DNA of 64,000 nucleotides, from positions 124,001-188,000 of the forward strand of contig NZ_JAAAXJ010000008.1 in assembly GCF_009910705.1 (NCBI RefSeq), in the 5' to 3' direction. Shown one piece after another: positions 1-7,060 of the stretch. Each line of letters begins with the position of its first letter. Positions within the stretch are counted from its first letter, which is position 1. The notes beneath the pieces were generated by a model that did not search any database, had not been told where the DNA came from, and saw only the letters and a list, made by a program, of their open reading frames with translations. The stretch is from Microvirga arsenatis. Its GTDB lineage: Bacteria; Pseudomonadota; Alphaproteobacteria; Rhizobiales; Beijerinckiaceae. Position numbers and translations under genes: made by a program.

Positions 1-140
1 GCAAGTTCGCCGTGCGCGAAGGCTTCTCGACGGTGGGAGACCGGGTGATCATCGTGGCCGGCATGCCCTTCGGCACGCCCGGCGCCACCAACATGGTGCG
101 AATCGCCTTCGTGAGCCAGGACCACGCCGCTCAGGCGTGA
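1..140 (+). CDS. pyk: Pyruvate kinase, C-terminal end (partial)
   Basis: The reading frame enters from the left edge of the window and ends at the TGA at 138-140. The 45 visible residues contain GDRVIIVAGMPFGTPGATN followed by VRIAF. This is the C-terminal allosteric-domain signature of pyruvate kinase, which converts phosphoenolpyruvate and ADP to pyruvate and ATP in glycolysis. The catalytic domain lies outside the window. The last 10 bases overlap the 3' end of the convergent hydrolase gene. The family assignment rests on this short tail, so it is good but not certain. Confidence 0.8.
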   Translation, partial: KFAVREGFSTVGDRVIIVAGMPFGTPGATNMVRIAFVSQDHAAQA

Positions 141-1114
141 TCCGCTTCCGCCCTGGCTGGTGCGATCCGTCCGGCCAGGGCTTCGATGGCGGAAAGGACG
201 GTCGCCTTGTCGGCATATTGCGGCATGTGGCCGATGCCTGGCATCAGGATAAGCTCGGCTCCCGGCACCTCTCTGGCGAAGGAGCGGCTGTGGAGATCGG
301 TCCAGACGATCTCGTCCCTGTCGCCCGCGACCACCGTCGCCGGTACGCGGATCTCGCGGTAGCGCGGGCTCTGGCGCCGGGCCGCGTCGTACATGACGGC
401 GAAATCATGCAGGTTGACCTCGTAGGCCCGCGGCCGAAAGGCAAGCGGGATGAAGCCCTGCCGGACGATGCCCGGGGGAGGAGGCTGGGGGCTGAAGGTC
501 TTTGCCTTCATCCAGGGCCTCAGCACCAGCAGGAGCGGCACCGCCAGGGTGCGGATCAGCAGCCATCCGGCCCGGGAATCGACGAGGCGCCGGTACCAGC
601 CGATATAGCCGCCGGGCCAAGGCGAGGTGATGCCGGACAGAACGAGGATCGCGCCTGTCACGTCGGTGTGGTCGAGGGCGAAATGCGGCACCACCAGCCC
701 CGACCAGGAATGGCCCACGATCACGGCCTCACGAACGCCCAGCCGGCGCAGGGCCTCGGCGATGAGGGCGGCCTGCCGGGCCGGATCGGCCTCGCCGAGG
801 CCGGGCCTGCGCGTGCTCCAGCCATGGCCCGGCCGGTCGATGGCGATCACCCGGTAGGCCTGCGACAGGGGCGTTCCAAGTCCCAGCATGGACTCGGCGA
901 GGTTGGACGAGGCGCCGTGCAGGATGACGACGGTTCCGCGCGGCGGAGCATCCTTCGGCCCCTCCTCCCGATAGTGGAGACGGCAGCCCTCGACCTCCAT
1001 GAAGCGGCCGGTCGGCGGATAGCGCCGCTCGATGCACCAGGCGTAGAGAAAGGTGAAGGCGGCGCCCAGGATCAACAGGAGGGCCGGCGCCGCGACGAGA
1101 GCGAGCAGGGTCAT
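131..1114 (-). CDS. Alpha/beta hydrolase, membrane-anchored
   Basis: This 327-residue protein has an N-terminal hydrophobic segment at about residues 2-26, which should act as an uncleaved anchor or signal. An alpha/beta-hydrolase fold follows. The nucleophile elbow is GHSWSG with Ser136, the oxyanion region is LHGASSN near residue 65, the acid is probably the Asp of AGDRDE, and the catalytic His is in GIGHMPQ near the C terminus. The substrate cannot be inferred; the family includes esterases, haloperoxidase-like enzymes and C-C hydrolases. It lies 15 nt downstream of the TPR gene on the same strand and is probably co-transcribed with it. Its 3' end overlaps pyk convergently by 10 nt. Confidence 0.85.
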   Translation of the reverse strand: MTLLALVAAPALLLILGAAFTFLYAWCIERRYPPTGRFMEVEGCRLHYREEGPKDAPPRGTVVILHGASSNLAESMLGLGTPLSQAYRVIAIDRPGHGWSTRRPGLGEADPARQAALIAEALRRLGVREAVIVGHSWSGLVVPHFALDHTDVTGAILVLSGITSPWPGGYIGWYRRLVDSRAGWLLIRTLAVPLLLVLRPWMKAKTFSPQPPPPGIVRQGFIPLAFRPRAYEVNLHDFAVMYDAARRQSPRYREIRVPATVVAGDRDEIVWTDLHSRSFAREVPGAELILMPGIGHMPQYADKATVLSAIEALAGRIAPARAEADHA

Positions 1115-1129
1115 CCCTGCAAGCTGGGA

Positions 1130-1738
1130 TCAGAGGTCCTGCCCGTCAACCTGGGGACCGAGGCGCGTCACGATGGTTTTCACGTCCGAGGCCTGCGGGT
1201 TGAGCTTCAGCACCCGACGATAGGCCTCGAGCGCCCGGGCCTTGTCGTCGGAGGCCATGAAGATGTGGCCCAGGCCGGTCCAGGCATTGAAGTGGCGGGG
1301 TTCGATCTTGAGCGCCCGGTGCAGGTCGGCCATGGCGGCCACCGGGTCGTCGAGCTGGTAGAACACCGTGGCACGCTTGTACCAGGCCTCGGCCCAATTG
1401 GGCTGGATCGCCAGCACCCGGTCGATCAGCTCGACGGCCAGCGGATAGTTCTTTTTGCCGAAGGCCTCGCCTGCGCGGCTGAGGAGAAGATCGGCCGTGT
1501 CGGAGCCCGAACGGGAGAAGCGGCGCTCGATGAGATTCGAGATGCCCTCGGCCTCACGCTCCGACTGGGCCTTGCCGAGGCGCTCGAAGAGCTCGTCGAG
1601 GCTGGACGGGCGCGGGGGATTGGGCTTGGCCGGGGGGGCCTGCTCCTTCTGGTCCTTGGGCCGCACGGGAGACTGCGCCGCAGCGGGGTGGGCGAGGAAG
1701 ACCAGGGACAGGATCGTGATGGACGCGAAAAAGCGCAT
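1130..1738 (-). CDS. Secreted TPR-repeat protein
   Basis: The 202-residue protein starts with a clear Sec signal peptide (MRFFASITILSLVFLAHPAAAQ, probable cleavage after AAAQ). Tetratricopeptide repeats occupy roughly residues 80-195; the motifs AEAWYKRATVFYQLDDP and FNAWTGLGHIFMASDD are visible. It probably acts in the periplasm as a protein-interaction scaffold, but its partner is unknown. The start codon at 1736-1738 lies in the 3' arm of a 13-bp hairpin followed by five T residues, and no Shine-Dalgarno sequence stands out. No alternative start upstream of the signal peptide is available. The gene follows rpmJ on the same strand and probably continues into the hydrolase gene. Confidence 0.85.
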   Translation of the reverse strand: MRFFASITILSLVFLAHPAAAQSPVRPKDQKEQAPPAKPNPPRPSSLDELFERLGKAQSEREAEGISNLIERRFSRSGSDTADLLLSRAGEAFGKKNYPLAVELIDRVLAIQPNWAEAWYKRATVFYQLDDPVAAMADLHRALKIEPRHFNAWTGLGHIFMASDDKARALEAYRRVLKLNPQASDVKTIVTRLGPQVDGQDL

Positions 1739-1766
1739 GCCGGGATTTTAGGGTCCCGGCATGCGC
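1728..1766 (-). terminator. Terminator-like hairpin embedded in the TPR start codon
   Basis: On the minus strand a perfect 13-bp inverted repeat (GCGCATGCCGGGA and TCCCGGCATGCGC, 8-nt loop) is followed directly by TTTTT. It has all the features of an intrinsic terminator for rpmJ, which ends about 100 nt upstream. The ATG of the next gene is inside the 3' arm. The hairpin should therefore both end most rpmJ transcripts and hide the TPR start codon in those that read through. The structure is seen directly; the regulatory consequence is inference. Confidence 0.8.
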
Positions 1767-1866
1767 GGTCAATTCAGATAATCGTGTGCGGCATCGCCGC
1801 ACCGCCGGCTTCAGGATCGCATCGCTTATGCCGGGGAACCGGCTTCCACTTCCCCAGCGCGATGCA

Positions 1867-1992
1867 TTAGCCCTGACGCGCCTTGTAGCGCTTCTGGGTC
1901 TTGTTGATGATGTAGACCCGGCCCTTGCGACGAACCAGCTGGTTGTCGCGGTGACGGCCGCGGATCGACTTCAACGAGTTACGGATCTTCAT
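1867..1992 (-). CDS. rpmJ: 50S ribosomal protein L36, zinc-independent form
   Basis: The 41-residue basic protein begins [20 protein letters not shown] and ends [11 protein letters not shown]. It is the cysteine-free (C-minus) form of L36, which lacks the CxxC/CxxxH zinc ribbon of the 37-38-residue form and is usual in alphaproteobacteria. It binds 23S rRNA in the large subunit. A strong ribosome-binding site (CAGGAGA) lies 7 nt before the ATG. The gene sits alone between tRNA-Val and the TPR gene and is followed by the strong hairpin at 1728-1766. Confidence 0.97.
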   Translation of the reverse strand: MKIRNSLKSIRGRHRDNQLVRRKGRVYIINKTQKRYKARQG

Positions 1993-2036
1993 ATCCGGTC
2001 TCCTGCGGCCCCTCGGGAAGGCCGGAAATTAGAAAA

Positions 2037-2111
2037 TGGTGGGCGCGGCTGGGATCGAACCAGCGACCCCTACGATGTCAACGTAGTGCTCTCCCGCTGA
2101 GCTACGCGCCC
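2037..2111 (-). tRNA. tRNA-Val (anticodon GAC)
   Basis: A complete cloverleaf is readable on the minus strand. The acceptor arms are GGGCGCG and CGCGCCC, the D stem is GCTC/GAGC, and the anticodon stem CTACG/CGTAG encloses the loop TTGACAT with anticodon GAC. The T arm is GCTGG-TTCGATC-CCAGC. Discriminator A and an encoded CCA follow, then a short T run that may end transcription. It decodes GUC and GUU valine codons. Confidence 0.97.
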
Positions 2112-2199
2112 GGGAAACGGTGATTTTGACGTCCCGTCTCGGCTGTGGGGGCGATATACCCACAAGCGGGCGCGGGCGCAAGCCTTAGGGAGGCCTTTT

Positions 2200-2556
2200 T
2201 TAGGCCGCCATCATTTTATCGACCTCGGTCACCAGGTCGCGCAGATGGAAGGGCTTTGACAGGACCTTGGCATCGCGGGGGGCCTGGGAATCAGGGTTCA
2301 GCGCCACGGCCGCAAAGCCCGTGATGAACATCACCTTGATGTCCGGGTCGAGCTCGGTGGCCTTGCGGGCCAGCTCGATGCCGTCCATCTCCGGCATGAC
2401 GATGTCCGTCAGGAGGAGCTCGAAGGGCTCCTCGCGCAGGCGGTTGTAGGCGGAAAGGCCGTTGTCGAACGAGGCGACCTCGTAGCCCGCGTTCTCCAGC
2501 GCCTTCACGAGAAAGCGGCGCATGTCGTTGTCGTCTTCGGCGAGAAGGATCTTCAT
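2200..2556 (-). CDS. cpdR: Cell-cycle response regulator CpdR
   Basis: This is a stand-alone receiver domain of 118 residues with no output domain. The acidic pocket is EDD at 7-9, the phosphoacceptor is Asp51 in LLLTDIVMPEMDG, the switch Thr is in FITGF and the conserved Lys is in LSKPFH. The segments FITGFAAVALNPDSQAP and KPFHLRDLV are characteristic of CpdR. In Caulobacter and Sinorhizobium, unphosphorylated CpdR localises ClpXP and promotes degradation of cell-cycle proteins, and the CckA-ChpT relay inactivates it by phosphorylation. The gene stands alone. No convincing CtrA box was found upstream. Confidence 0.95.
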   Translation of the reverse strand: MKILLAEDDNDMRRFLVKALENAGYEVASFDNGLSAYNRLREEPFELLLTDIVMPEMDGIELARKATELDPDIKVMFITGFAAVALNPDSQAPRDAKVLSKPFHLRDLVTEVDKMMAA

Positions 2557-2738
2557 CGGTTGCCAGCCCCGAATCGTGGCGAAATGGTCTTCACGACTTC
2601 ATGCCGGACCGGGAGTAAACAAGCCGTGAAGGAAGGACGCAGCCCTGCTACGATATTGTCATGGACAGGCGGCGGCGCTGCCTTACACTAGCCTTCGAGC
2701 CCGGTTTCCTCCTTCATCATAGTCAAGTTCGTTTCCTG

Positions 2739-3629
2739 ATGCGGCCAGCCATCGTCGATGAGTTCGACCCTCCGTTCACTGTCACGGAACCTGCAGTCCA
2801 GACGATCCCCTTCGTCTTCAACGTGCCCCATGCGGGAGCCATCTACCCGGCCTCGTTCCTGGCCTCGTCGCGGCTCGACGCGGTTGCCCTGAGGCGGTCC
2901 GAGGACGCCTTCGTCGACGAGCTCTTCGCGGCCGTGACCGAACTCGGCGCCCCTCTCATGACCGCCCATTTCCCGCGCGCCTATCTCGACCTGAACCGGG
3001 AGCCCTACGAGCTCGACTCGCGCATGTTCGACGGGCGCCTGCCCTCCTTCGCCAATACCCGCTCCATGCGGGTGGCCGGGGGGCTCGGCACGATCCCGCG
3101 CATCGTGGCCGACGGGCAGGAGATCTACCGCTCGCGTCTTCCCGTGGACGAGGCCCTGCATCGGATCGAGTGGCTCTACAAGCCCTACCACCGCACCCTG
3201 CGCAACCTCGTGCGCCGCACGGCGCAGCTCTTCGGGCATGCCGTCCTGATCGACTGCCATTCCATGCCCGCCTCGAGCGTCAGCCGCGAGGACGGAATGA
3301 AGGCCGACATCGTCCTGGGCGACCGCTACGGGACGAGCTGCGCCACCCTGCTGATCGACCTGGTGGAGGCCGCCCTGAGGGGACGCGGCTACGCGGTGGT
3401 GCGCAACAAGCCCTATGCGGGCGGCTTCATCACGGAGCATTACGGCGAGCCTGCCCTGGGCCGGCACGCGCTGCAGATCGAGATCAACCGCGCCCTCTAC
3501 ATGGACGAGCGCACCATGCAGCGAAAGCAGGGGTTCGACCGTCTGGCGTCGGACCTGACCCAGGCCTTCTCCCAGGTGATCGGCGACATCGAGGGGGCGC
3601 TGGTCACCCGCCCGATCGCGGCGGAGTAG
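2739..3629 (+). CDS. N-formylglutamate amidohydrolase
   Basis: From the ATG at 2739 the protein has 296 residues, the usual length for the family. It hydrolyses N-formyl-L-glutamate or related N-formyl amino acids. Visible motifs are FVFNVPHAG near the N terminus, the DLNREPYELD segment, IDCHSMP and LQIEINRALYMDE, which together carry metal-binding and substrate residues. An in-frame start at 2661 would add 26 residues (MDRRRRCLT...) that do not look like the family, so the inner start is preferred, although neither start has a strong ribosome-binding site. No hut genes are adjacent, so a role in histidine degradation is not supported here. Confidence 0.85.
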   Translation: MRPAIVDEFDPPFTVTEPAVQTIPFVFNVPHAGAIYPASFLASSRLDAVALRRSEDAFVDELFAAVTELGAPLMTAHFPRAYLDLNREPYELDSRMFDGRLPSFANTRSMRVAGGLGTIPRIVADGQEIYRSRLPVDEALHRIEWLYKPYHRTLRNLVRRTAQLFGHAVLIDCHSMPASSVSREDGMKADIVLGDRYGTSCATLLIDLVEAALRGRGYAVVRNKPYAGGFITEHYGEPALGRHALQIEINRALYMDERTMQRKQGFDRLASDLTQAFSQVIGDIEGALVTRPIAAE

Positions 3630-3671
3630 TTTCGTCCCTCCCACGCTGGCCGGCACAGGGCTTCAGGCAAG

Positions 3672-3697
3672 AAAAAAGGCCACTGTTGCCAGCGGCC
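3672..3697 (-). terminator. Intrinsic terminator after the MFS gene
   Basis: On the minus strand GGCCGCTG-GCAA-CAGTGGCC forms a stem (one G-T pair) with a tetraloop and is followed by TTTTTT. It lies about 115 nt beyond the stop codon of the MFS transporter gene. The remaining interval 3630-3811 holds no gene I can support. Confidence 0.75.
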
Positions 3698-3811
3698 CGA
3701 AGTTTAGGGAGGAAACGCCCAAGAAGGGCTGCAACAGGCGACGCCATCGCCATGTCGCACTGCAATAATTACGCCGCATCGCACAAATTGCAACAGAAAT
3801 TTCGCCTATAG

Positions 3812-5071
3812 TCATGACTTTGTTGCATATCTGCTCGGATGCGGATCGATGGCTCTGACGTAGAAGATCAGGCTGAGCAGCAGCCATGCCGCCAAGCTTG
3901 CGAAGACGAGGCGGTAGCCCTCGGGCCGGTAGAGTCCCTGATCGGAGCGTCCCACGACATCGATCAGCATGCCCGTGACGCTCTGGGACAGGAAGGCTCC
4001 TCCCATGGTGCCGATGTTCATGAGCGTGATGCCGCGGCCCGTCAGCGTCGAGGGGAACAGCGATTTCCCATGGCTCGTCAGGATCGGCGTATAGGCCACG
4101 CAGAGGCCGAACAGGGGAAACCAGAGGGCGGCCCAGCGGCGGTCGAGGGGCACGAAGACCAGGACCGCCAGAAGCAGGATGGTCGCCGCGCCTCCGATGA
4201 GGACAGGCCTCTTGTAGCTGCCCCAGAAGCGGTCCATCGCCCCCCACATCAGCATGCCGACGATCTGCGCCGTGGCGCCCAGGAGCAGCACGTTCCCGCG
4301 GGCGGCAAGGTCCGCGCCGTGCACGTCCGACAGCCAGGGCCCGCCCCAGAGGCCGATGACGGAGGCGAAGCACCCGTAGGTGGTCAGGTGCATGAAGAAG
4401 ACGGGCCAGAAGGACGGCACCTTGAGGGCGGCCGCGACGCCCCTGAACGCCGCGCCCCAGCTTTCCTCCGGCCCGTCCCTGCGCGGATCCCTGGGGACGG
4501 CAACGGCGATGATTCCTGCGATGACGACCGTCAGGACCGCGACGGTCAGGAAGGAGGCGCGCCAGCCGAACGCGGCGGACGCGGCAGCAAGCGGCGCCGT
4601 CGCCGCCAGGGTGCCTGTATTGGCAAGTCCCATCTGCAGGCTGGTGAGCCCGGCAAACCGCTCCGGCGGGAAGCGGCGGGCATAGATCACCAGCGGGGCC
4701 ATGAAGAAGGTGGAGCAGCCGAGCCCCATCAGCACCCGCGCGGCAATCAGCAGGGAGGCGGAGGAAGCCAGGGCGAACAGGGCCGTGCCCAGGACCGTCA
4801 GCACCGCCGTTCCCAGCATGGTGCGCTTGGGGCCGTAGCGGTCGATCAGGATGCCGATGGGGATCTGCACCGCCGCGAAGGAGAAGAAGAAGGCGCTGGA
4901 GAGCAGCCCCGTCTGGGTGGCGGACAGATCGAGCTCCCGGGCGAGGTCGTTGGCGATCACGCCGATGGAGTTGCGCAGGAACTGGCTGACCGCATAGATC
5001 GACACCAGCGCCGCAACCAGGATCAGGGCCGCCTCGGAGCGGGTCGGTGGAGGCTTGGGCGCGAAATCCAT
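3812..5071 (-). CDS. MFS transporter
   Basis: This is a 419-residue major facilitator with about 12 hydrophobic segments. The inner-loop motif IDRYGPKR between the second and third helices is typical of the family. The substrate is unknown. The start at 5071 (MDFAPKPPP) is chosen because GAGGAG lies 8-12 nt upstream. An apparent 33-residue N-terminal extension to 5170 reads into the end of the inserted ISL3 element and is an artefact of the insertion. The insertion lies about 60 bp upstream of this start, so it has displaced or replaced the native promoter. Confidence 0.88.
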   Translation of the reverse strand: MDFAPKPPPTRSEAALILVAALVSIYAVSQFLRNSIGVIANDLARELDLSATQTGLLSSAFFFSFAAVQIPIGILIDRYGPKRTMLGTAVLTVLGTALFALASSASLLIAARVLMGLGCSTFFMAPLVIYARRFPPERFAGLTSLQMGLANTGTLAATAPLAAASAAFGWRASFLTVAVLTVVIAGIIAVAVPRDPRRDGPEESWGAAFRGVAAALKVPSFWPVFFMHLTTYGCFASVIGLWGGPWLSDVHGADLAARGNVLLLGATAQIVGMLMWGAMDRFWGSYKRPVLIGGAATILLLAVLVFVPLDRRWAALWFPLFGLCVAYTPILTSHGKSLFPSTLTGRGITLMNIGTMGGAFLSQSVTGMLIDVVGRSDQGLYRPEGYRLVFASLAAWLLLSLIFYVRAIDPHPSRYATKS

Positions 5072-5123
5072 GCGTTCTTGCTCCTCAAGGCGCCGCAGCT
5101 CACTTGCCGCGCGCGAGGTGCTT

Positions 5124-5131
5124 GATAAAAG
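5124..5131. repeat. Left target-site duplication of the ISL3 element
   Basis: GATAAAAG occurs immediately outside the left end of the element and again, in direct orientation, immediately outside the right end. An 8-bp duplication is the normal length for ISL3-family transposition. Confidence 0.93.
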
Positions 5132-5154
5132 GGGTATTCGGATTTTAGTGTTGA
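5132..5154. repeat. Left terminal inverted repeat
   Basis: The left end reads GGGTATTCGGATTTTAGTGT and matches the right end at most of the first 23 positions, including an unbroken run TATTCGGATTT. The outermost bases directly abut the target duplication. Confidence 0.9.
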
Positions 5155-5181
5155 AAGTGCCATAGCTCATGCTACTCTCAT

Positions 5182-5199
5182 TTCGGATTTAAGTGTGGA
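5182..5199. repeat. Internal second copy of the ISL3 end sequence
   Basis: TTCGGATTTAAGTGTGGA lies 50 bp inside the left end, in the same orientation as the left terminal repeat. It matches the right terminal repeat (TTCGGATTTAGGTGTGGA) at 17 of 18 positions, better than the true left end does. It lies just upstream of the passenger gene's ribosome-binding site and overlaps it at its last bases. It could be a second transposase-binding site, an operator for autoregulation, or a relic of an older end. Confidence 0.8.
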
Positions 5200-5207
5200 G
5201 AACGAGC

Positions 5208-5624
5208 ATGTTTAACGAGTACCAACAGAGACACATGGAGCATCTCGCCAGCCTCCCTCCGGAGGCAAAGTCGGCCTGCGGATGGTACTCTCGGGAGGAA
5301 TGCGACAAGGGCCACGGATGCGGCATGTGCGAGCGGAGAAGGCCCGAGAAGGGAATGCCTCCCTGCGATATCGTCCACCTTCTTCGGAGGGACGCGCAGC
5401 GGCTCTACAGATGGGATTACCCGAGCCCCACTCGTCCGGAGGACGGCCACAAGAACCTCTCCCCCTGGAAAGCAGCGGATCACATCGAGGCGCTGCGAGG
5501 CGCTCTCCGTGATCTCCTCCGCATCTCGACCTGGGATGGTGAGTTCACCACGAGGGAGGAATACGAGCCCGTTGCCGAGCGAGCCCTCGCTCTCCTCCGT
5601 GACTCCACAGTCAAGCCCGAATGA
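5208..5624 (+). CDS. Cysteine-rich passenger protein of the ISL3 element
   Basis: I do not recognise this 138-residue protein. The ATG at 5208 has GGAGAA 5-10 nt upstream; a longer frame from 5193 would start inside the end repeat. Residues 24-53 hold five cysteines arranged C-x(10)-C-x(6)-C-x(2)-C-x(12)-C, which could bind a metal. The rest is charged and predicted to be helical, with no membrane segment or signal peptide. The gene ends 6 nt before the transposase start, so the two are probably translated from one message. It might be a transposition regulator or an unrelated cargo gene. Confidence 0.75.
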   Translation: MFNEYQQRHMEHLASLPPEAKSACGWYSREECDKGHGCGMCERRRPEKGMPPCDIVHLLRRDAQRLYRWDYPSPTRPEDGHKNLSPWKAADHIEALRGALRDLLRISTWDGEFTTREEYEPVAERALALLRDSTVKPE

Positions 5625-5630
5625 TCTTGA

Positions 5631-6995
5631 ATGGTCAACGCTCTCTACTTGGATAACTGGACCGTGGAGAAGCTGCACAAAACCAAGAACGGCTACCGGC
5701 TTGAGGCTCACTACAATGTTGAGCCCAGCCACTGCCCGAAGTGCGGCTCGGTCCGGAAGCCCTATAAGCACGGCCCCAAGGTTGTTGAATACGTCGATGC
5801 GCCGGTCCACGGCTGGCGCACCGTCGTAGACGTTGAGGTTCAACGCTATCGCTGTCGGGATTGCGGCTCCACCTTCATGCAGCCCTTGCCTGATATGGAC
5901 CCCAAGCGGCAGATGACCCGCCGCTGTGTCGAGCATATCAAGGAACAGGGGCTCCTCCGTCCTTATACCCAACTCGCCCGAGAGATCGGCGTGACGGAGA
6001 AGACCGTCCGCGACATCTGCAACGAGGAGATCGACAACCTTCTGGCGTCGCACCAGCCCTACGCCCCTGTCATCCTCGGGATCGACGAACTGACGCTTCT
6101 CCATAAGAAGCGCACCATCTTCACTGACGTGGGTGAGCGGCGTGTCATCGACCTGATGGACGGCATGAACCGCTCTCAGGTGGACCGCTGGCTCTACACC
6201 CTGCCCAACCGGAAACGCATCCAGTTGGTCACGATGGACATGTGGGGGCCTTACCGCGAGGCCGTCCGGGCGCTCCTGCCGGAAGCCATCATCGTGGCCG
6301 ACAAGTGGCACATCCAGAAGAAGGTCAATGAACTCCTGGACGTGATCCGCAATCGGCAGCGCAGAGCGGCCAAAGGGAAGGCCCGCAAGAACCCGTGGAA
6401 GGCGCGACGGCTGATCCAGGCCCGTGGCAAGAACCTCTCGCCTCAACGGGCGCTCCTCCTCGATGGGATGCTGAAGAACAATGACCTTCTCTCTGCGGCT
6501 TGGCATACCAAGGAAGCGTTCTACGACATCTGGGACGCGGCCAACCGGAGCGAGGCGGAAGCCCGCTTCGACCACTGGAAAGCCAATCTTCCCAGCGAGG
6601 TCCAGGGAGACTTCGGAGCCCTCGCCAAGACCGTCGAGAACTGGCGAGAGGAGGTCTTCGTCTACTTCGACCACCGCTACACCAACGCCTACACCGAGTC
6701 CGCCAATGGGCTGATCAAGATCGTCAACCGTGCAGGCCGTGGCTATCGGTTCGAGGCTATTCGGGCTAAGGCGCTGACGATGCCGAGGCTCAACGAGACC
6801 CGCTGGTTCATCTGCGAGTCCTGCCTGGGGCAGTTCCAGATCAATCCCGACAGCTTCATTGCGGCACCCCACCTCAAAGGATTCGGCGAGACGCGGCACT
6901 TCCCGAACGTCTACGCGATGTGCGGTCGGTGCCACCAATTCCACACTGATGAGTGGTTCAAGCGTCATGCCAAATCCACACCTAAATCCGAATAG
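5631..6995 (+). CDS. ISL3-family transposase
   Basis: The 454-residue protein has an N-terminal zinc ribbon (Cys35, Cys38, Cys75, Cys78) and a helix-turn-helix-like region near residues 110-135. The DDE catalytic residues are visible as Asp152 (GIDEL), Asp203 (TMDMW) and Glu356 (YTESANG). The ADKWHI motif at 223-228 is typical of ISL3. Beyond the usual end of the family there is an extra tail with Cys395, Cys398, Cys431 and Cys434 (CESC and CGRC), which looks like a second zinc knuckle. The stop codon lies within the right terminal repeat. The frame appears intact. Confidence 0.96.
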   Translation: MVNALYLDNWTVEKLHKTKNGYRLEAHYNVEPSHCPKCGSVRKPYKHGPKVVEYVDAPVHGWRTVVDVEVQRYRCRDCGSTFMQPLPDMDPKRQMTRRCVEHIKEQGLLRPYTQLAREIGVTEKTVRDICNEEIDNLLASHQPYAPVILGIDELTLLHKKRTIFTDVGERRVIDLMDGMNRSQVDRWLYTLPNRKRIQLVTMDMWGPYREAVRALLPEAIIVADKWHIQKKVNELLDVIRNRQRRAAKGKARKNPWKARRLIQARGKNLSPQRALLLDGMLKNNDLLSAAWHTKEAFYDIWDAANRSEAEARFDHWKANLPSEVQGDFGALAKTVENWREEVFVYFDHRYTNAYTESANGLIKIVNRAGRGYRFEAIRAKALTMPRLNETRWFICESCLGQFQINPDSFIAAPHLKGFGETRHFPNVYAMCGRCHQFHTDEWFKRHAKSTPKSE

Positions 6996-6997
6996 CC
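6975..6997. repeat. Right terminal inverted repeat
   Basis: Read inward from the right end, the sequence is GGCTATTCGGATTTAGGTGT. It pairs with the left end and contains the transposase stop codon. The duplication GATAAAAG follows at once. Confidence 0.92.
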
Positions 6998-7005
6998 GAT
7001 AAAAG
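6998..7005. repeat. Right target-site duplication of the ISL3 element
   Basis: This is the second copy of GATAAAAG, identical to 5124-5131. Confidence 0.93.
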
Positions 7006-7060
7006 CTCAATGCAGGCGGGCCAAGGCCGGCCACGTCATTCTTTTCAGGGACCGGACGCC

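Larger units (their letters stand above)
5132..6997 (+). mobile_element. Complete ISL3-family insertion sequence (1,866 bp)
   Basis: The element is bounded by imperfect inverted repeats beginning GG(G/C)TATTCGGATTT and flanked by the 8-bp duplication GATAAAAG. It carries a passenger gene (5208-5624) and an intact transposase (5631-6995). Both the exact duplication and the intact reading frames suggest fairly recent insertion. It sits in what was a short intergenic region between the divergently oriented MFS gene and the hisN-type gene. Removing the element plus one copy of the duplication leaves about 120 bp between those two start codons. An extra copy of the end sequence lies inside the left end. 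Confidence 0.95.

Noticed and set aside
5072..5170. N-terminal extension of the MFS transporter
   Set aside because: These 33 codons run across the insertion scar into the IS end; the ribosome-binding site supports the start at 5071.
5178..7034. A 618-codon minus-strand frame across the ISL3 element
   Set aside because: It is antisense to the intact transposase and has no recognisable domain or ribosome-binding site.
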